A stretch of 64,000 nucleotides of DNA from Candidatus Woesearchaeota archaeon CG10_big_fil_rev_8_21_14_0_10_45_16 (GTDB taxonomy: Archaea; Nanobdellota; Nanobdellia; Woesearchaeales; GW2011-AR9), in contig PCXY01000004.1 of assembly GCA_002762785.1 (NCBI GenBank), positions 186,001 to 250,000 of the forward strand. Reading direction: 5' to 3'. Within the stretch, counting starts at the first letter, position 1. Each line of letters begins with the position of its first letter. The notes under the pieces were generated by a model. It had not been told where the DNA came from. It saw only the letters and a program-made list of their open reading frames with translations, and did no database searches. This document shows positions 25,636-32,617 of the stretch, piece by piece. The position numbers and the translations under genes were made by a program.

Positions 25636-25749
25636 ATGCCGTTCCACTGTGAAGCCTGCGGAAATGAGATGGAGTCGATCAAGCAGAAATATATCTGCCG
25701 GAACTGCGGCCATATCAATCCTTGTTGTGAAGGTGATGTCTGTCAATGA
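25636..25749 (+). CDS. 37-residue zinc-ribbon protein
   Basis: A short frame from ATG 25636 encodes a zinc ribbon: CEAC (5-8), CRNC (21-24) and a CCEGDVC tail. A TATA-like TTTATA lies about 28 bases upstream and the stop overlaps the next start (ATGA), so it appears to be the leader gene of an operon with the GH114-like lipoprotein. Such mini zinc ribbons are common in archaea; function unknown. Confidence 0.65.
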   Translation: MPFHCEACGNEMESIKQKYICRNCGHINPCCEGDVCQ

Positions 25750-26702
25750 AATTAAAACTGATTCTCTTATTATCAATACTGCTTTTCATAGTAGCTTGCG
25801 TTTCCGAAGCGCCGGAGCCGGCTACGGAGCAGGTAAATCTGGAACCAACTCCTGAATCGGGACGATCTACTGAGGTCTTACCGTCAGAAGTTCCTGAAAT
25901 TTTACCACCGGAAGTTCAAGCTGAAGAACCGTCGACTTTGGATGACTGGCATTACCAGCTCCAGGATGCTACTTTCTCTAGTGTACGGGAACTTCAGACG
26001 GCTTATGTCATAGTTGACATCGACGATATCGATCTTTCGGCAGAACAGCTGGGTGTACTGCACCAGCAGGGCAAGACCATCTTTTCTTATCTTAGCATCG
26101 GTGAAGCGGAAGATTACCGTGAATACTGGCAGGATGGCTGGCGGGTTGGTTCTCCTTCTTTCATCGACGCTGAAAATCCTGGTTGGGAAGGCAATTTTAA
26201 AGTGAAATATTGGGATCTCGGATGGCAGGAGATCATTTTGGCTAAAGTGGAAATGATCGCGGAACAAGGCTACGACGGCGTCTATCTGGATATCATTGAC
26301 GCATACGAATACTACGAAGAACAGGGACGAGAAACGGCTGCTCAAGAGATGATTGACTTTGTCAGAAAGATACGTGAAGCCAGCCAGCAGATTAATCCGA
26401 GTTTTCTGATCGTGCCGCAGAATGCCGCCGAACTGTATACTTTTGAGGAATATAGACAGATCATCGACGGTTTCGGCAAAGAAGATACTTGGTTTGATGA
26501 TGACGAAGAGATTTCAGATGACAGCTCTCTCTCTTTTCTTGACCAAGCTGTCCGGGACGGCAAGTTTGTCCTGGCTGTCGACTATCCTACTATAGAAAAA
26601 AAGATCTGTGAATTTTATAAAGAATGTAATTCTCACGGCTTTTATTGTACTGTCTCCGATAGGGATCTTGATCTTTCAGAGCCCATCTTTTGTGGTGATT
26701 GA
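25746..26702 (+). CDS. Lipoprotein with GH114 / TM1410-like glycosidase domain
   Basis: A lipoprotein signal peptide (LLFIVAC, Cys18) and a Pro/Glu-rich linker (20-65) precede a TIM-barrel domain of the endo-alpha-1,4-polygalactosaminidase (GH114/TM1410) type. Motifs seen: AYVIVDIDD, IFSYLSIGEAEDYR, GYDGVYLDIIDAYEYY and IVPQNAAEL. The two acidic active-site regions (GEAED and YLDIID) are intact. It would act at the cell surface on amino-sugar polysaccharides. 318 residues is normal for the family. Confidence 0.85.
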   Translation: MKLKLILLLSILLFIVACVSEAPEPATEQVNLEPTPESGRSTEVLPSEVPEILPPEVQAEEPSTLDDWHYQLQDATFSSVRELQTAYVIVDIDDIDLSAEQLGVLHQQGKTIFSYLSIGEAEDYREYWQDGWRVGSPSFIDAENPGWEGNFKVKYWDLGWQEIILAKVEMIAEQGYDGVYLDIIDAYEYYEEQGRETAAQEMIDFVRKIREASQQINPSFLIVPQNAAELYTFEEYRQIIDGFGKEDTWFDDDEEISDDSSLSFLDQAVRDGKFVLAVDYPTIEKKICEFYKECNSHGFYCTVSDRDLDLSEPIFCGD

Positions 26703-26717
26703 TGTTTGGAGAAAAAC

Positions 26718-27092
26718 ATGAGAACCTTACAGATGACTTTAGCAGGATTATTGGCTGGTTGCGCGGGACCGTCTCAGACGCAGTGGCTGCAGCATGATTG
26801 GAATATCGATGTCTATGAAGTTCAACTTGAGGCGGAAGAAGGTGATGGCTTTGGCTCAGCTTACGAGATAATCGGTTGCAGCTCAGACGGGAACATTACA
26901 GACGCTGAGTTTCGCAGACTGGCTTTTGACAAACTTATCAGTGATCGTCAATACAGCTTGATCGACAAGTCTCGGGAGATAGTAGTGCTTCCTGCATATC
27001 GAGACCAGGGATTATTCTGCCACCATTTCTATCTCTTGAAAGAAGATCAGACGAAGTGCACAGTACCGATTCCTGAAATCTCTGAGATATAA
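26718..27092 (+). CDS. Small lipoprotein, unknown
   Basis: From ATG 26718 the product has a short signal peptide with lipobox LLAGC. The mature part of about 105 residues has three further cysteines (IGCSSDG, FCHHFY, TKCTVP). An upstream in-frame TTG at 26706 is less likely because the lipobox then sits too far in. It follows the GH114 gene by 15 bases and is probably in the same operon. Confidence 0.6.
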   Translation: MRTLQMTLAGLLAGCAGPSQTQWLQHDWNIDVYEVQLEAEEGDGFGSAYEIIGCSSDGNITDAEFRRLAFDKLISDRQYSLIDKSREIVVLPAYRDQGLFCHHFYLLKEDQTKCTVPIPEISEI

Positions 27093-27098
27093 GAAAAA

Positions 27099-27174
27099 TG
27101 GTGCGGAAGCCGGGATTTGAACCCGGGTCGCAGCCTTGGCAAGGCCGCATACTAGACCACTATACGACTCCCGC
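27099..27174 (-). tRNA. tRNA-Gly (anticodon GCC)
   Basis: On the minus strand a complete cloverleaf is seen: acceptor GCGGGAG/CTTCCGC, D arm, anticodon loop CTTGCCA, T arm CCGGG-TTCAAAT-CCCGG, and an encoded CCA (27099-27101). No intron. A TATA-like element (about 27203-27213) lies upstream. Confidence 0.95.
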
Positions 27175-27308
27175 ATCAATCAATGGGAAAAAGGGAGCTC
27201 TTAATAAAGTTTTTTGTTGGCTGGAAGCTTATCTCTAAAACGCTTAATCACTTACATTCTCCAAAAATTTAATAAACCACGTCCAAATCTCACAGGAATA
27301 AGCATCGA

Positions 27309-27438
27309 CCCCTCTTAGTTTAGCCTGGCTAGAACGCTCCGCTGTAGAGATTCTCGCTGCACGACTGGGAATTATCCCTCGAATGACATGCAGACAGCGG
27401 TGACGGAGAGATCCCCGGTTCAAATCCGGGAGAGGGGA
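27309..27438 (+). tRNA. tRNA-Tyr (anticodon GTA) with a 55-nt intron
   Basis: Acceptor CCCCTCT (27309-27315) pairs with AGAGGGG (27431-27437). The anticodon stem is CTCCG (27337-27341) with CGGAG (27404-27408), anticodon GTA at 27344-27346, and T arm CCCGG/CCGGG. The intron, 27348-27402, lies at the standard 37/38 position. CCA is not encoded. A pyrimidine/T-rich tract follows at about 27463-27480. Confidence 0.92.
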
Positions 27439-27532
27439 TACGGAAGGGGAGGCGTTCGCGTCTTTCCTTTCTTTTTTCTTAAGAATCATGTTCCTCAATA
27501 TATAAAAAGGCTGATCTGACGGATGCACGGTT

Positions 27533-27931
27533 ATGGAATATGTAAGAAGATTTATTGAAGCTGACATTGACGTGCTTACTTTTGTAGCTGCTGATAATCC
27601 AACAATAGGTGTGGTCTCTGTGGCTTGTCCTACAAAGGTTAGTCCTGCTGACCTTACCGACGTCGTATCTCAGATGAGCGCTGCTGGTTATCAGGCTTTA
27701 GCTTTCAATTTTGCGGGTTATACTCCCGATGTTAGCGCTCAGCTGGTCCATGCTGCGGCTTTAGCTCATGCTAGTTATGGCATCGAAAGAGCTGGTTTTG
27801 TAGGCAGGGCTTCTAGGGATTTCATGAGAACCTGGAAAAAGTTGAATGAGCAGAATCAGGTCAGTTTTAACACGCCTCCGATATACAGCAGCTTAGACAA
27901 AGCGGTCGAGGCTCTTATGCCCAAAAAATGA
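27533..27931 (+). CDS. STAS-like domain protein (tentative)
   Basis: The 132-residue protein has the strand-helix order of SpoIIAA-type STAS domains: a central strand and loop ALAFNFAGYTPDVSAQLV where STAS proteins have the DSSG phosphorylation loop, then a helix, a strand (RAGFVGRASRDFMRTW) and a final IYSSLDKAVEAL helix. The Ser of the loop is shifted by one (PDVSA). STAS proteins often serve as anti-anti-sigma factors, of interest given the sigma factor at 109-1278, but the match is by pattern only. A TATA-like AATATATAAAAAG is placed for a leaderless start. Overlaps folB by 4 bases. Confidence 0.55.
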   Translation: MEYVRRFIEADIDVLTFVAADNPTIGVVSVACPTKVSPADLTDVVSQMSAAGYQALAFNFAGYTPDVSAQLVHAAALAHASYGIERAGFVGRASRDFMRTWKKLNEQNQVSFNTPPIYSSLDKAVEALMPKK

Positions 27932-28284
27932 TGGATTCCATAATCCTTTACGATTGTTCTTTTCTCTGTAACCTCGGCGTCTCTGAAGAAGAACGTAAGA
28001 CCAAACAAGAGATTCTTATCGACGTAGAAATCTTTACCGACATCTCAAAAGCAGCTAGTTCAGACGAGGTCAACGATACAATCAATTACGAAGAAGTTCA
28101 TGCTGTTCTAAAAGACATCATTGAGAAGACAGAATATAATCTGCTGGAACGAATCTCGGACACCTGCGCTAAAACCTTGCTGGGATCTTTTTCTCTTAAG
28201 AAAGTAAGGGTTACTGTTAAGAAACCAGCGGCGTTAGCTTCAAAAGGGGTAAGATATGCCGCAGTGGTCGTGGAAAGACCGTAA
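27928..28284 (+). CDS. folB: Dihydroneopterin aldolase
   Basis: FolB cleaves 7,8-dihydroneopterin to the pterin precursor of folate or tetrahydromethanopterin. The 118-residue protein has the family pattern: DCSFLCNLGVSEEERKTKQEI (active-site Glu), NDTINYEEV and the final VRVTVKKPAAL with the catalytic Lys. This is the bacterial FolB family rather than the archaeal MptD. The start overlaps the preceding stop (ATGATG). Confidence 0.9.
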   Translation: MMDSIILYDCSFLCNLGVSEEERKTKQEILIDVEIFTDISKAASSDEVNDTINYEEVHAVLKDIIEKTEYNLLERISDTCAKTLLGSFSLKKVRVTVKKPAALASKGVRYAAVVVERP

Positions 28285-28315
28285 TCTTTAATAGTCCCTG
28301 TCTATTCTTTTCCAC

Positions 28316-28648
28316 ATGGTAGAATTACTGGGTTTGATCACGGCTAACCTGATAATGGTGGTTATCATCTTCATAGTCTCCATCATCCCCCTCTATATCG
28401 CCGTAAAGATGCTGGGAGGACACACCTCGTTGCTAAAGACCTCTTTAGTGGCTTTGTTGACAGGATCGGTCTCTCTTTTTATTACTATTAAACTCTCATC
28501 TTATGCTGGCATTGTCTCTTTCTTAGCTACTATTGTCGTCTACAGATTTGCATTCGATGTAGGTTTCATAAGGGCATTCTTGGCCTGGCTGCTGCAAGGC
28601 GTGGTCTTGGCAGGTTTCTTCTATCTATCGTTTTTGCTCTTCCTATAA
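28316..28648 (+). CDS. Small integral membrane protein
   Basis: The 110-residue protein has three predicted membrane helices (about 5-29, 40-80 as a long hydrophobic pair, and 88-109) and few polar residues. No family recognised. It is 31 bases after folB, on the same strand. Confidence 0.65.
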   Translation: MVELLGLITANLIMVVIIFIVSIIPLYIAVKMLGGHTSLLKTSLVALLTGSVSLFITIKLSSYAGIVSFLATIVVYRFAFDVGFIRAFLAWLLQGVVLAGFFYLSFLLFL

Positions 28649-28667
28649 TCTAAAAAAGCAAAAGCTT

Positions 28668-28682
28668 TATAAACAGACCCCA
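28668..28682 (+). promoter_or_regulatory. TATA-like box for the tRNA-Asp/tRNA-Lys transcript
   Basis: GCTTTATAAAC matches the archaeal TATA consensus. It predicts a start near 28700 and a leader of about 60 bases before tRNA-Asp. No ORF is supported in that leader. Confidence 0.5.
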
Positions 28683-28759
28683 GTTTCTTGACCCAATGGC
28701 AGGGGATTTTCTACAACTATCAGTAAAAATAGTGTAGATGATGCGCTGTCAGAAGAGGT

Positions 28760-28863
28760 GCCCTGGTGGTGTAGTTCGGCCTAGCATGGAGCCCTGTCAC
28801 GGCTTCGACCCGGGTTCAAAATGGTTGGGTCAATCACAATCAATGAAAGTCCCGGCCAGGGCG
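28760..28863 (+). tRNA. tRNA-Asp (anticodon GTC) with a T-loop intron
   Basis: Acceptor GCCCTGG (28760-28766) pairs with CCAGGGC (28856-28862). Anticodon stem GAGCC/GGCTT encloses GTC (28796-28798). T stem CCGGG (28810-28814) pairs with CCCGG (28851-28855), but 36 bases separate them instead of 7. Removing 29 bases (28821-28849, or shifted by one) restores a TTCAA-x-T loop, so this is a non-canonical intron at about position 59/60. CCA is not encoded. Confidence 0.92.
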
Positions 28864-28873
28864 CTTTTTAGTT

Positions 28874-28913
28874 CCTGGACGGTGCAAAGGTCAAACCTTT
28901 GATATCGGCCAGG
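28874..28913 (+). other. Hairpin in the spacer between tRNA-Asp and tRNA-Lys
   Basis: CCTGG (28874-28878) pairs with CCAGG (28909-28913), and CAAAGG (28885-28890) with CCTTTG (28896-28901) around a five-base loop. The two stems are separated by a 6/7-base internal loop. It could guide processing of the two-tRNA transcript; an H/ACA-like guide is not supported because no ACA box follows. Confidence 0.4.
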
Positions 28914-28919
28914 CACTCT

Positions 28920-29023
28920 GGGCCGGTAGCTTAGCTTGGTAGAGCGCCTGACTTTTACGTCAGGTTGGTCGTTCAACCGACAATGTTATCAGGCGGTCGA
29001 GGGTTCAAATCCCTTCCGGCCCG
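28920..29023 (+). tRNA. tRNA-Lys (anticodon TTT) with a 30-nt intron
   Basis: Acceptor GGGCCGG pairs with CCGGCCC (29016-29022). Anticodon stem CCTGA (28947-28951) pairs with TCAGG (28989-28993), anticodon TTT at 28954-28956, and T arm GAGGG/CCCTT. The intron 28958-28987 lies at position 37/38. It contains a second TCAGG, which could pair with the anticodon stem but would give an eight-base loop and misplace the variable region, so the intron reading is preferred. Confidence 0.92.
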
Positions 29024-29096
29024 TCAGGGGCGAAGAAAGTTCCGAACGTAAATTTCGGGATTTTCCCGCCCACCTCATAATCATCCCGCAAACACA

Positions 29097-29330
29097 ATGA
29101 CCAGCCCCGCAAAACACATCCTCGTACCGTCTCATGTCAAGCTCTCTGACAAGGAGAAGGAAACTTTCTTACAGTCTCAAAATCTTACTATCAAAGAACT
29201 TCCTAAAATCTTGGTAAATGATCCTGCTTTGATCGGTTCCGGTGCTAAAGAAGGAGACATCATCAGGATCGAACGGGCTAGCGCTACTGCTGGCAAGACA
29301 TTTTATTATAGGGTGGTAATCAATGGATAA
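29097..29330 (+). CDS. rpoH: RNA polymerase subunit H
   Basis: This is the small Rpb5-like archaeal subunit (77 residues), with VPSHVKLSDKEKE at the start and the conserved LPKILVNDPA and GDIIRIERASATAGKTFYYRVV. It opens the polymerase operon and overlaps rpoB'' by 8 bases. Confidence 0.95.
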   Translation: MTSPAKHILVPSHVKLSDKEKETFLQSQNLTIKELPKILVNDPALIGSGAKEGDIIRIERASATAGKTFYYRVVING

Positions 29331-30801
29331 TAACAGGTCTATCCTTATCAAGAAATATTTTGAAGAGAAACGCTTCGTAGATAGCAACATCCAATCATTC
29401 AATAATCTGCTGGAGAACGGTCTTCAGGAAGTCATTGAAGAGAACAAAGAAGCTGAACCGACCATCATCCCGGCTAACATCGAAAAATTTAAGATCCGTT
29501 TTGGCCGCATCACTATCGGTAAGCCGGAGATCACGGAGGCTGACGGCAGTAAAAGACCGATCTATCCGATGGAGGCGCGTCTGCGAAAGATCTCTTATAA
29601 TGCTCCTATCTATCTTGAAGTCAACACTTATATCAATGATGTACAGCGTGAGAACTTCGTGGCTGAAGTCGGCAAGCTGCCGATCATGCTTAAAAGTAAG
29701 TTCTGCCACCTGGACGGCTTGAAACGGGAGGACCTTTTGAAACAGGGAGAAGACCCTTCTGATCCAGGCGGTTATTTTATCATCAACGGCACTGAAAGGG
29801 TCATCGTCAATGTGGAAGATCTGGCTCCTAACAACTTCATGGTTGAGCAAGCTTCATCCGGGGAATTTGTCGGTCGTTTCTTCGCCGCCCGCGGTTCCTA
29901 TAAGATTCCGCATAGTTTCGAACGCAAGAAGGATGGCATCTATTACATCTCGTTCACCCGTGTTAAGCAGATGCCTATCGTTGTTGTCTTGAAAGCTCTT
30001 GGTCTGGTCAAAGATGAAGAGATCATGAAATCAGTTTCCAAAGACAGAAGTTACGATGAGCTTATCCTTAACCTATTTGAATTTGTCGACATAAAAACTC
30101 AGGATGATGCTATCGATTTTATCAGTAAGCAGATCGGTGTCGGTCAGACCAAAGAGATCCGTGTTGAAAGGACCAAAGAGATCCTGGAGAAATACTTGTT
30201 CCCAAATATCGGCATGACTCAAGAGAACCGCCCGGAAAAAGCCATTAACCTTTGCAAGATGCTCAAAAAATATATTGACGTCGCTTCCGGGCAGAGACCG
30301 TCTGATGACAAGGATCATTACATGAACAAGCGGATCAGGATGAGCGGTGACCTTTTGCTGGACTTGTTCCGGGTCAACTTTAAAGTCCTTGTCGGGGATA
30401 TCCTTTACAACTTCCAGCGTATCATCAAGCGAGGTAAGCTTCCTTCGATCAGGGTCATCATCCGTGACAAGCTGTTAACATCTAGATTATACTCATCCAT
30501 GGCCACTGGCGAATGGGTCGGCGGCAGACAAGGGGTTTCACAGCGTATGAGCCGTACTAATTTCCTGGATATGGTCTCACACTTGCAGAGGGTCGTCAGC
30601 CCGCTGTCTAGCGCTCAGGAGAACTTCGAAGCGAGAGCCTTGCACTGTACCCATCTAGGCCGGCTGTGTCCTATCGAGACTCCCGAAGGTACTAACATCG
30701 GTCTACGTAAGAACCTGGCCATGCTCTGTTCACTATCACAAAACGTTCCAGAAGACAAGGTTCTGGAATCATTGAAAACCATCGGGTTACGGGAAGCATA
30801 A
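29323..30801 (+). CDS. rpoB2: RNA polymerase subunit B'' (N-terminal half of beta)
   Basis: This 492-residue protein forms the lobe and protrusion of the second-largest subunit. GGYFIINGTERVIVNVEDLAPN, RIRMSGDLLLDLFR and the fork region HLGRLCPIETPEGTNIGLRKNLA identify it. The B subunit is split, as in many euryarchaeal and DPANN lineages, with B' starting 2 bases later. Confidence 0.97.
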   Translation: MDNNRSILIKKYFEEKRFVDSNIQSFNNLLENGLQEVIEENKEAEPTIIPANIEKFKIRFGRITIGKPEITEADGSKRPIYPMEARLRKISYNAPIYLEVNTYINDVQRENFVAEVGKLPIMLKSKFCHLDGLKREDLLKQGEDPSDPGGYFIINGTERVIVNVEDLAPNNFMVEQASSGEFVGRFFAARGSYKIPHSFERKKDGIYYISFTRVKQMPIVVVLKALGLVKDEEIMKSVSKDRSYDELILNLFEFVDIKTQDDAIDFISKQIGVGQTKEIRVERTKEILEKYLFPNIGMTQENRPEKAINLCKMLKKYIDVASGQRPSDDKDHYMNKRIRMSGDLLLDLFRVNFKVLVGDILYNFQRIIKRGKLPSIRVIIRDKLLTSRLYSSMATGEWVGGRQGVSQRMSRTNFLDMVSHLQRVVSPLSSAQENFEARALHCTHLGRLCPIETPEGTNIGLRKNLAMLCSLSQNVPEDKVLESLKTIGLREA

Positions 30802-30802
30802 A

Positions 30803-32605
30803 ATGGCAGAAGTATATATCAACGCAAAATATGTCGGAACTGTAGATGATCCTCGCTCTTTTGTCAGCGATATCAAAGATCTTAGAAGGAAAGGCACTTT
30901 GCCTGATGATATTAACATTTTCCATAATAAAGAAGTTGACGAGATCTACGTCATGTCTGATGAGGGCCGAGCTAGACGTCCGCTAATCATCGTCAGGGAA
31001 GGCAAGACCCTTCTGACTGAGAAACATCTTGAACAGCTGAAAGACGGTGAGCTTACTTGGGTTGACCTCGTACGTCAAGGTGTTATCGAATATCTTGATG
31101 CTGGTGAAGAAGAGAACGCCCTCGTGGCTTACAGGCCGGAAGATCTTACCGAGAGCCACACTCACATGGAGATCACACCGGGTTCTATCAGTGGCGTCGC
31201 TACCGCTTTAGTTCCTTTCGGGAATTACAACCAATCCTCACGCCTTATCATCGGCAGCAAGAACCAGAAACAGTCTCTTGGTTTCTATGCCGCTAACTTC
31301 CATCTAAGGATGGATATGGACGCCAACATCCTGCACTATCCGCAGTTTCCTATCGTCAAGACCAGGATCCATGACGTGACTGATTATGAAGAGCATCCTT
31401 CCGGCCAAAACATGGTCGTAGCTGTCATGTGTTATGATGGTTATAACATGGAAGACGGTGTCATCCTTAACAAAGGCTCTATCCAACGTGGTCTGGCCCG
31501 AAGCACTTATTTCACGCCGGTAAAAGCTGAAGAGCTCCGTTACTCCGGCGGTCTTATTGATGAAGTGGCAGTACCGGACAAAGAAGTTAAAGGTTACCGC
31601 AGTGAGCGTGATTACCGCCACCTGGAAGCAGATGGTATCGTCTCTCCCGAAGCTTTCGTCGAAGAGGGCAATGTTGTTATCGGTCGTACCAGCCCGCCGC
31701 GATTCTTAAGCGGCATGGATGAATATAACCTTTCTGGTTCTATCCGTCGTGAAAGTTCCGTCGCATTAAAACATGGTGAGCAAGGCATTGCCGATTTCGT
31801 AGTACTTACTGAGAACGAAGAAGGTAACAAGTTGGTGCAGGTACGCTTAAGAGAAGAACGTGTCCCGGAGATCGGCGACAAGTTCACGTCCCGTCACGGA
31901 CAGAAAGGAGTTACCGGCATCTTGGTGCCGCAGGCAGATGCGCCTTTCTCAACTTCAGGTATCGTTCCTGATCTCATCTTTACACCTCATGGTATATCCT
32001 CGAGGATGACTATCTCACATCTGGTGGAACTTCTGGGTGGAAAAGTAGGAGCACTTGGCGGCCGTTATGTTGACGGTACCTTGTTTGAATCTGAAAAAGC
32101 TGAAGACCTCCGTAAAGAGCTTCTCACTTTAGGATTCCGTGAAGATGGTACTGAGATCTTCTTCGATGGACGTACTGGCAAACAGATGCTGGCCAAGATC
32201 TATGTCGGCAATATGTATTACCTGCGTCTGCGCCACATGGTCGCTAACAAGATGCAGTCCAGGGCCCGCGGTCCTATCCAGCTTTTGACAAGACAGCCTA
32301 CTGAAGGGAAAGCCAAAGAAGGCGGTCTTCGACTGGGAGAGATGGAGAAAGATACCTTTATCGCTCACGGCGCTTCTCTCTTGTTGAAAGAGCGGTTCGA
32401 TTCAGACCGTGTTACCGTTCCAGTCTGTGAGAAGTCTGGTCTTGTCGGCTATTATGATGCCAGAACTAACAAGTTGATGTCTCCCGTATACGGAGAAGAT
32501 TCAGATATCTCATATGTAGAGATGAGCTACGCCTTCAAACTTTTGCTTAATGAGCTGATATCTTTAGGTATCCATCCTAAGATAGAACTTGAGGACAAAT
32601 ATTAG
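30803..32605 (+). CDS. rpoB1: RNA polymerase subunit B' (C-terminal half of beta)
   Basis: The 600-residue subunit includes the hybrid-binding and wall domains. Motifs: MVVAVMCYDGYNMEDGVILN, GDKFTSRHGQKGVTGIL and the C-terminal KMQSRARGPIQLLTRQPTEGKAKEGGLRLGEMEKD, plus a zinc-type VCEKSGLVGYYD remnant with only one Cys of the usual clamp ribbon. Confidence 0.97.
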   Translation: MAEVYINAKYVGTVDDPRSFVSDIKDLRRKGTLPDDINIFHNKEVDEIYVMSDEGRARRPLIIVREGKTLLTEKHLEQLKDGELTWVDLVRQGVIEYLDAGEEENALVAYRPEDLTESHTHMEITPGSISGVATALVPFGNYNQSSRLIIGSKNQKQSLGFYAANFHLRMDMDANILHYPQFPIVKTRIHDVTDYEEHPSGQNMVVAVMCYDGYNMEDGVILNKGSIQRGLARSTYFTPVKAEELRYSGGLIDEVAVPDKEVKGYRSERDYRHLEADGIVSPEAFVEEGNVVIGRTSPPRFLSGMDEYNLSGSIRRESSVALKHGEQGIADFVVLTENEEGNKLVQVRLREERVPEIGDKFTSRHGQKGVTGILVPQADAPFSTSGIVPDLIFTPHGISSRMTISHLVELLGGKVGALGGRYVDGTLFESEKAEDLRKELLTLGFREDGTEIFFDGRTGKQMLAKIYVGNMYYLRLRHMVANKMQSRARGPIQLLTRQPTEGKAKEGGLRLGEMEKDTFIAHGASLLLKERFDSDRVTVPVCEKSGLVGYYDARTNKLMSPVYGEDSDISYVEMSYAFKLLLNELISLGIHPKIELEDKY

Positions 32606-32617
32606 AGGACTACTGAC

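Noticed and set aside
28700-28760. A 13-codon ORF and a C/D-box-like ATGATGC before tRNA-Asp
   Set aside because: The C box does not match fully, no D box follows, and the ORF is too short and has no Shine-Dalgarno.
28864-28919. H/ACA guide RNA in the tRNA spacer
   Set aside because: The hairpin is too short and no ACA box follows it; listed only as a hairpin.
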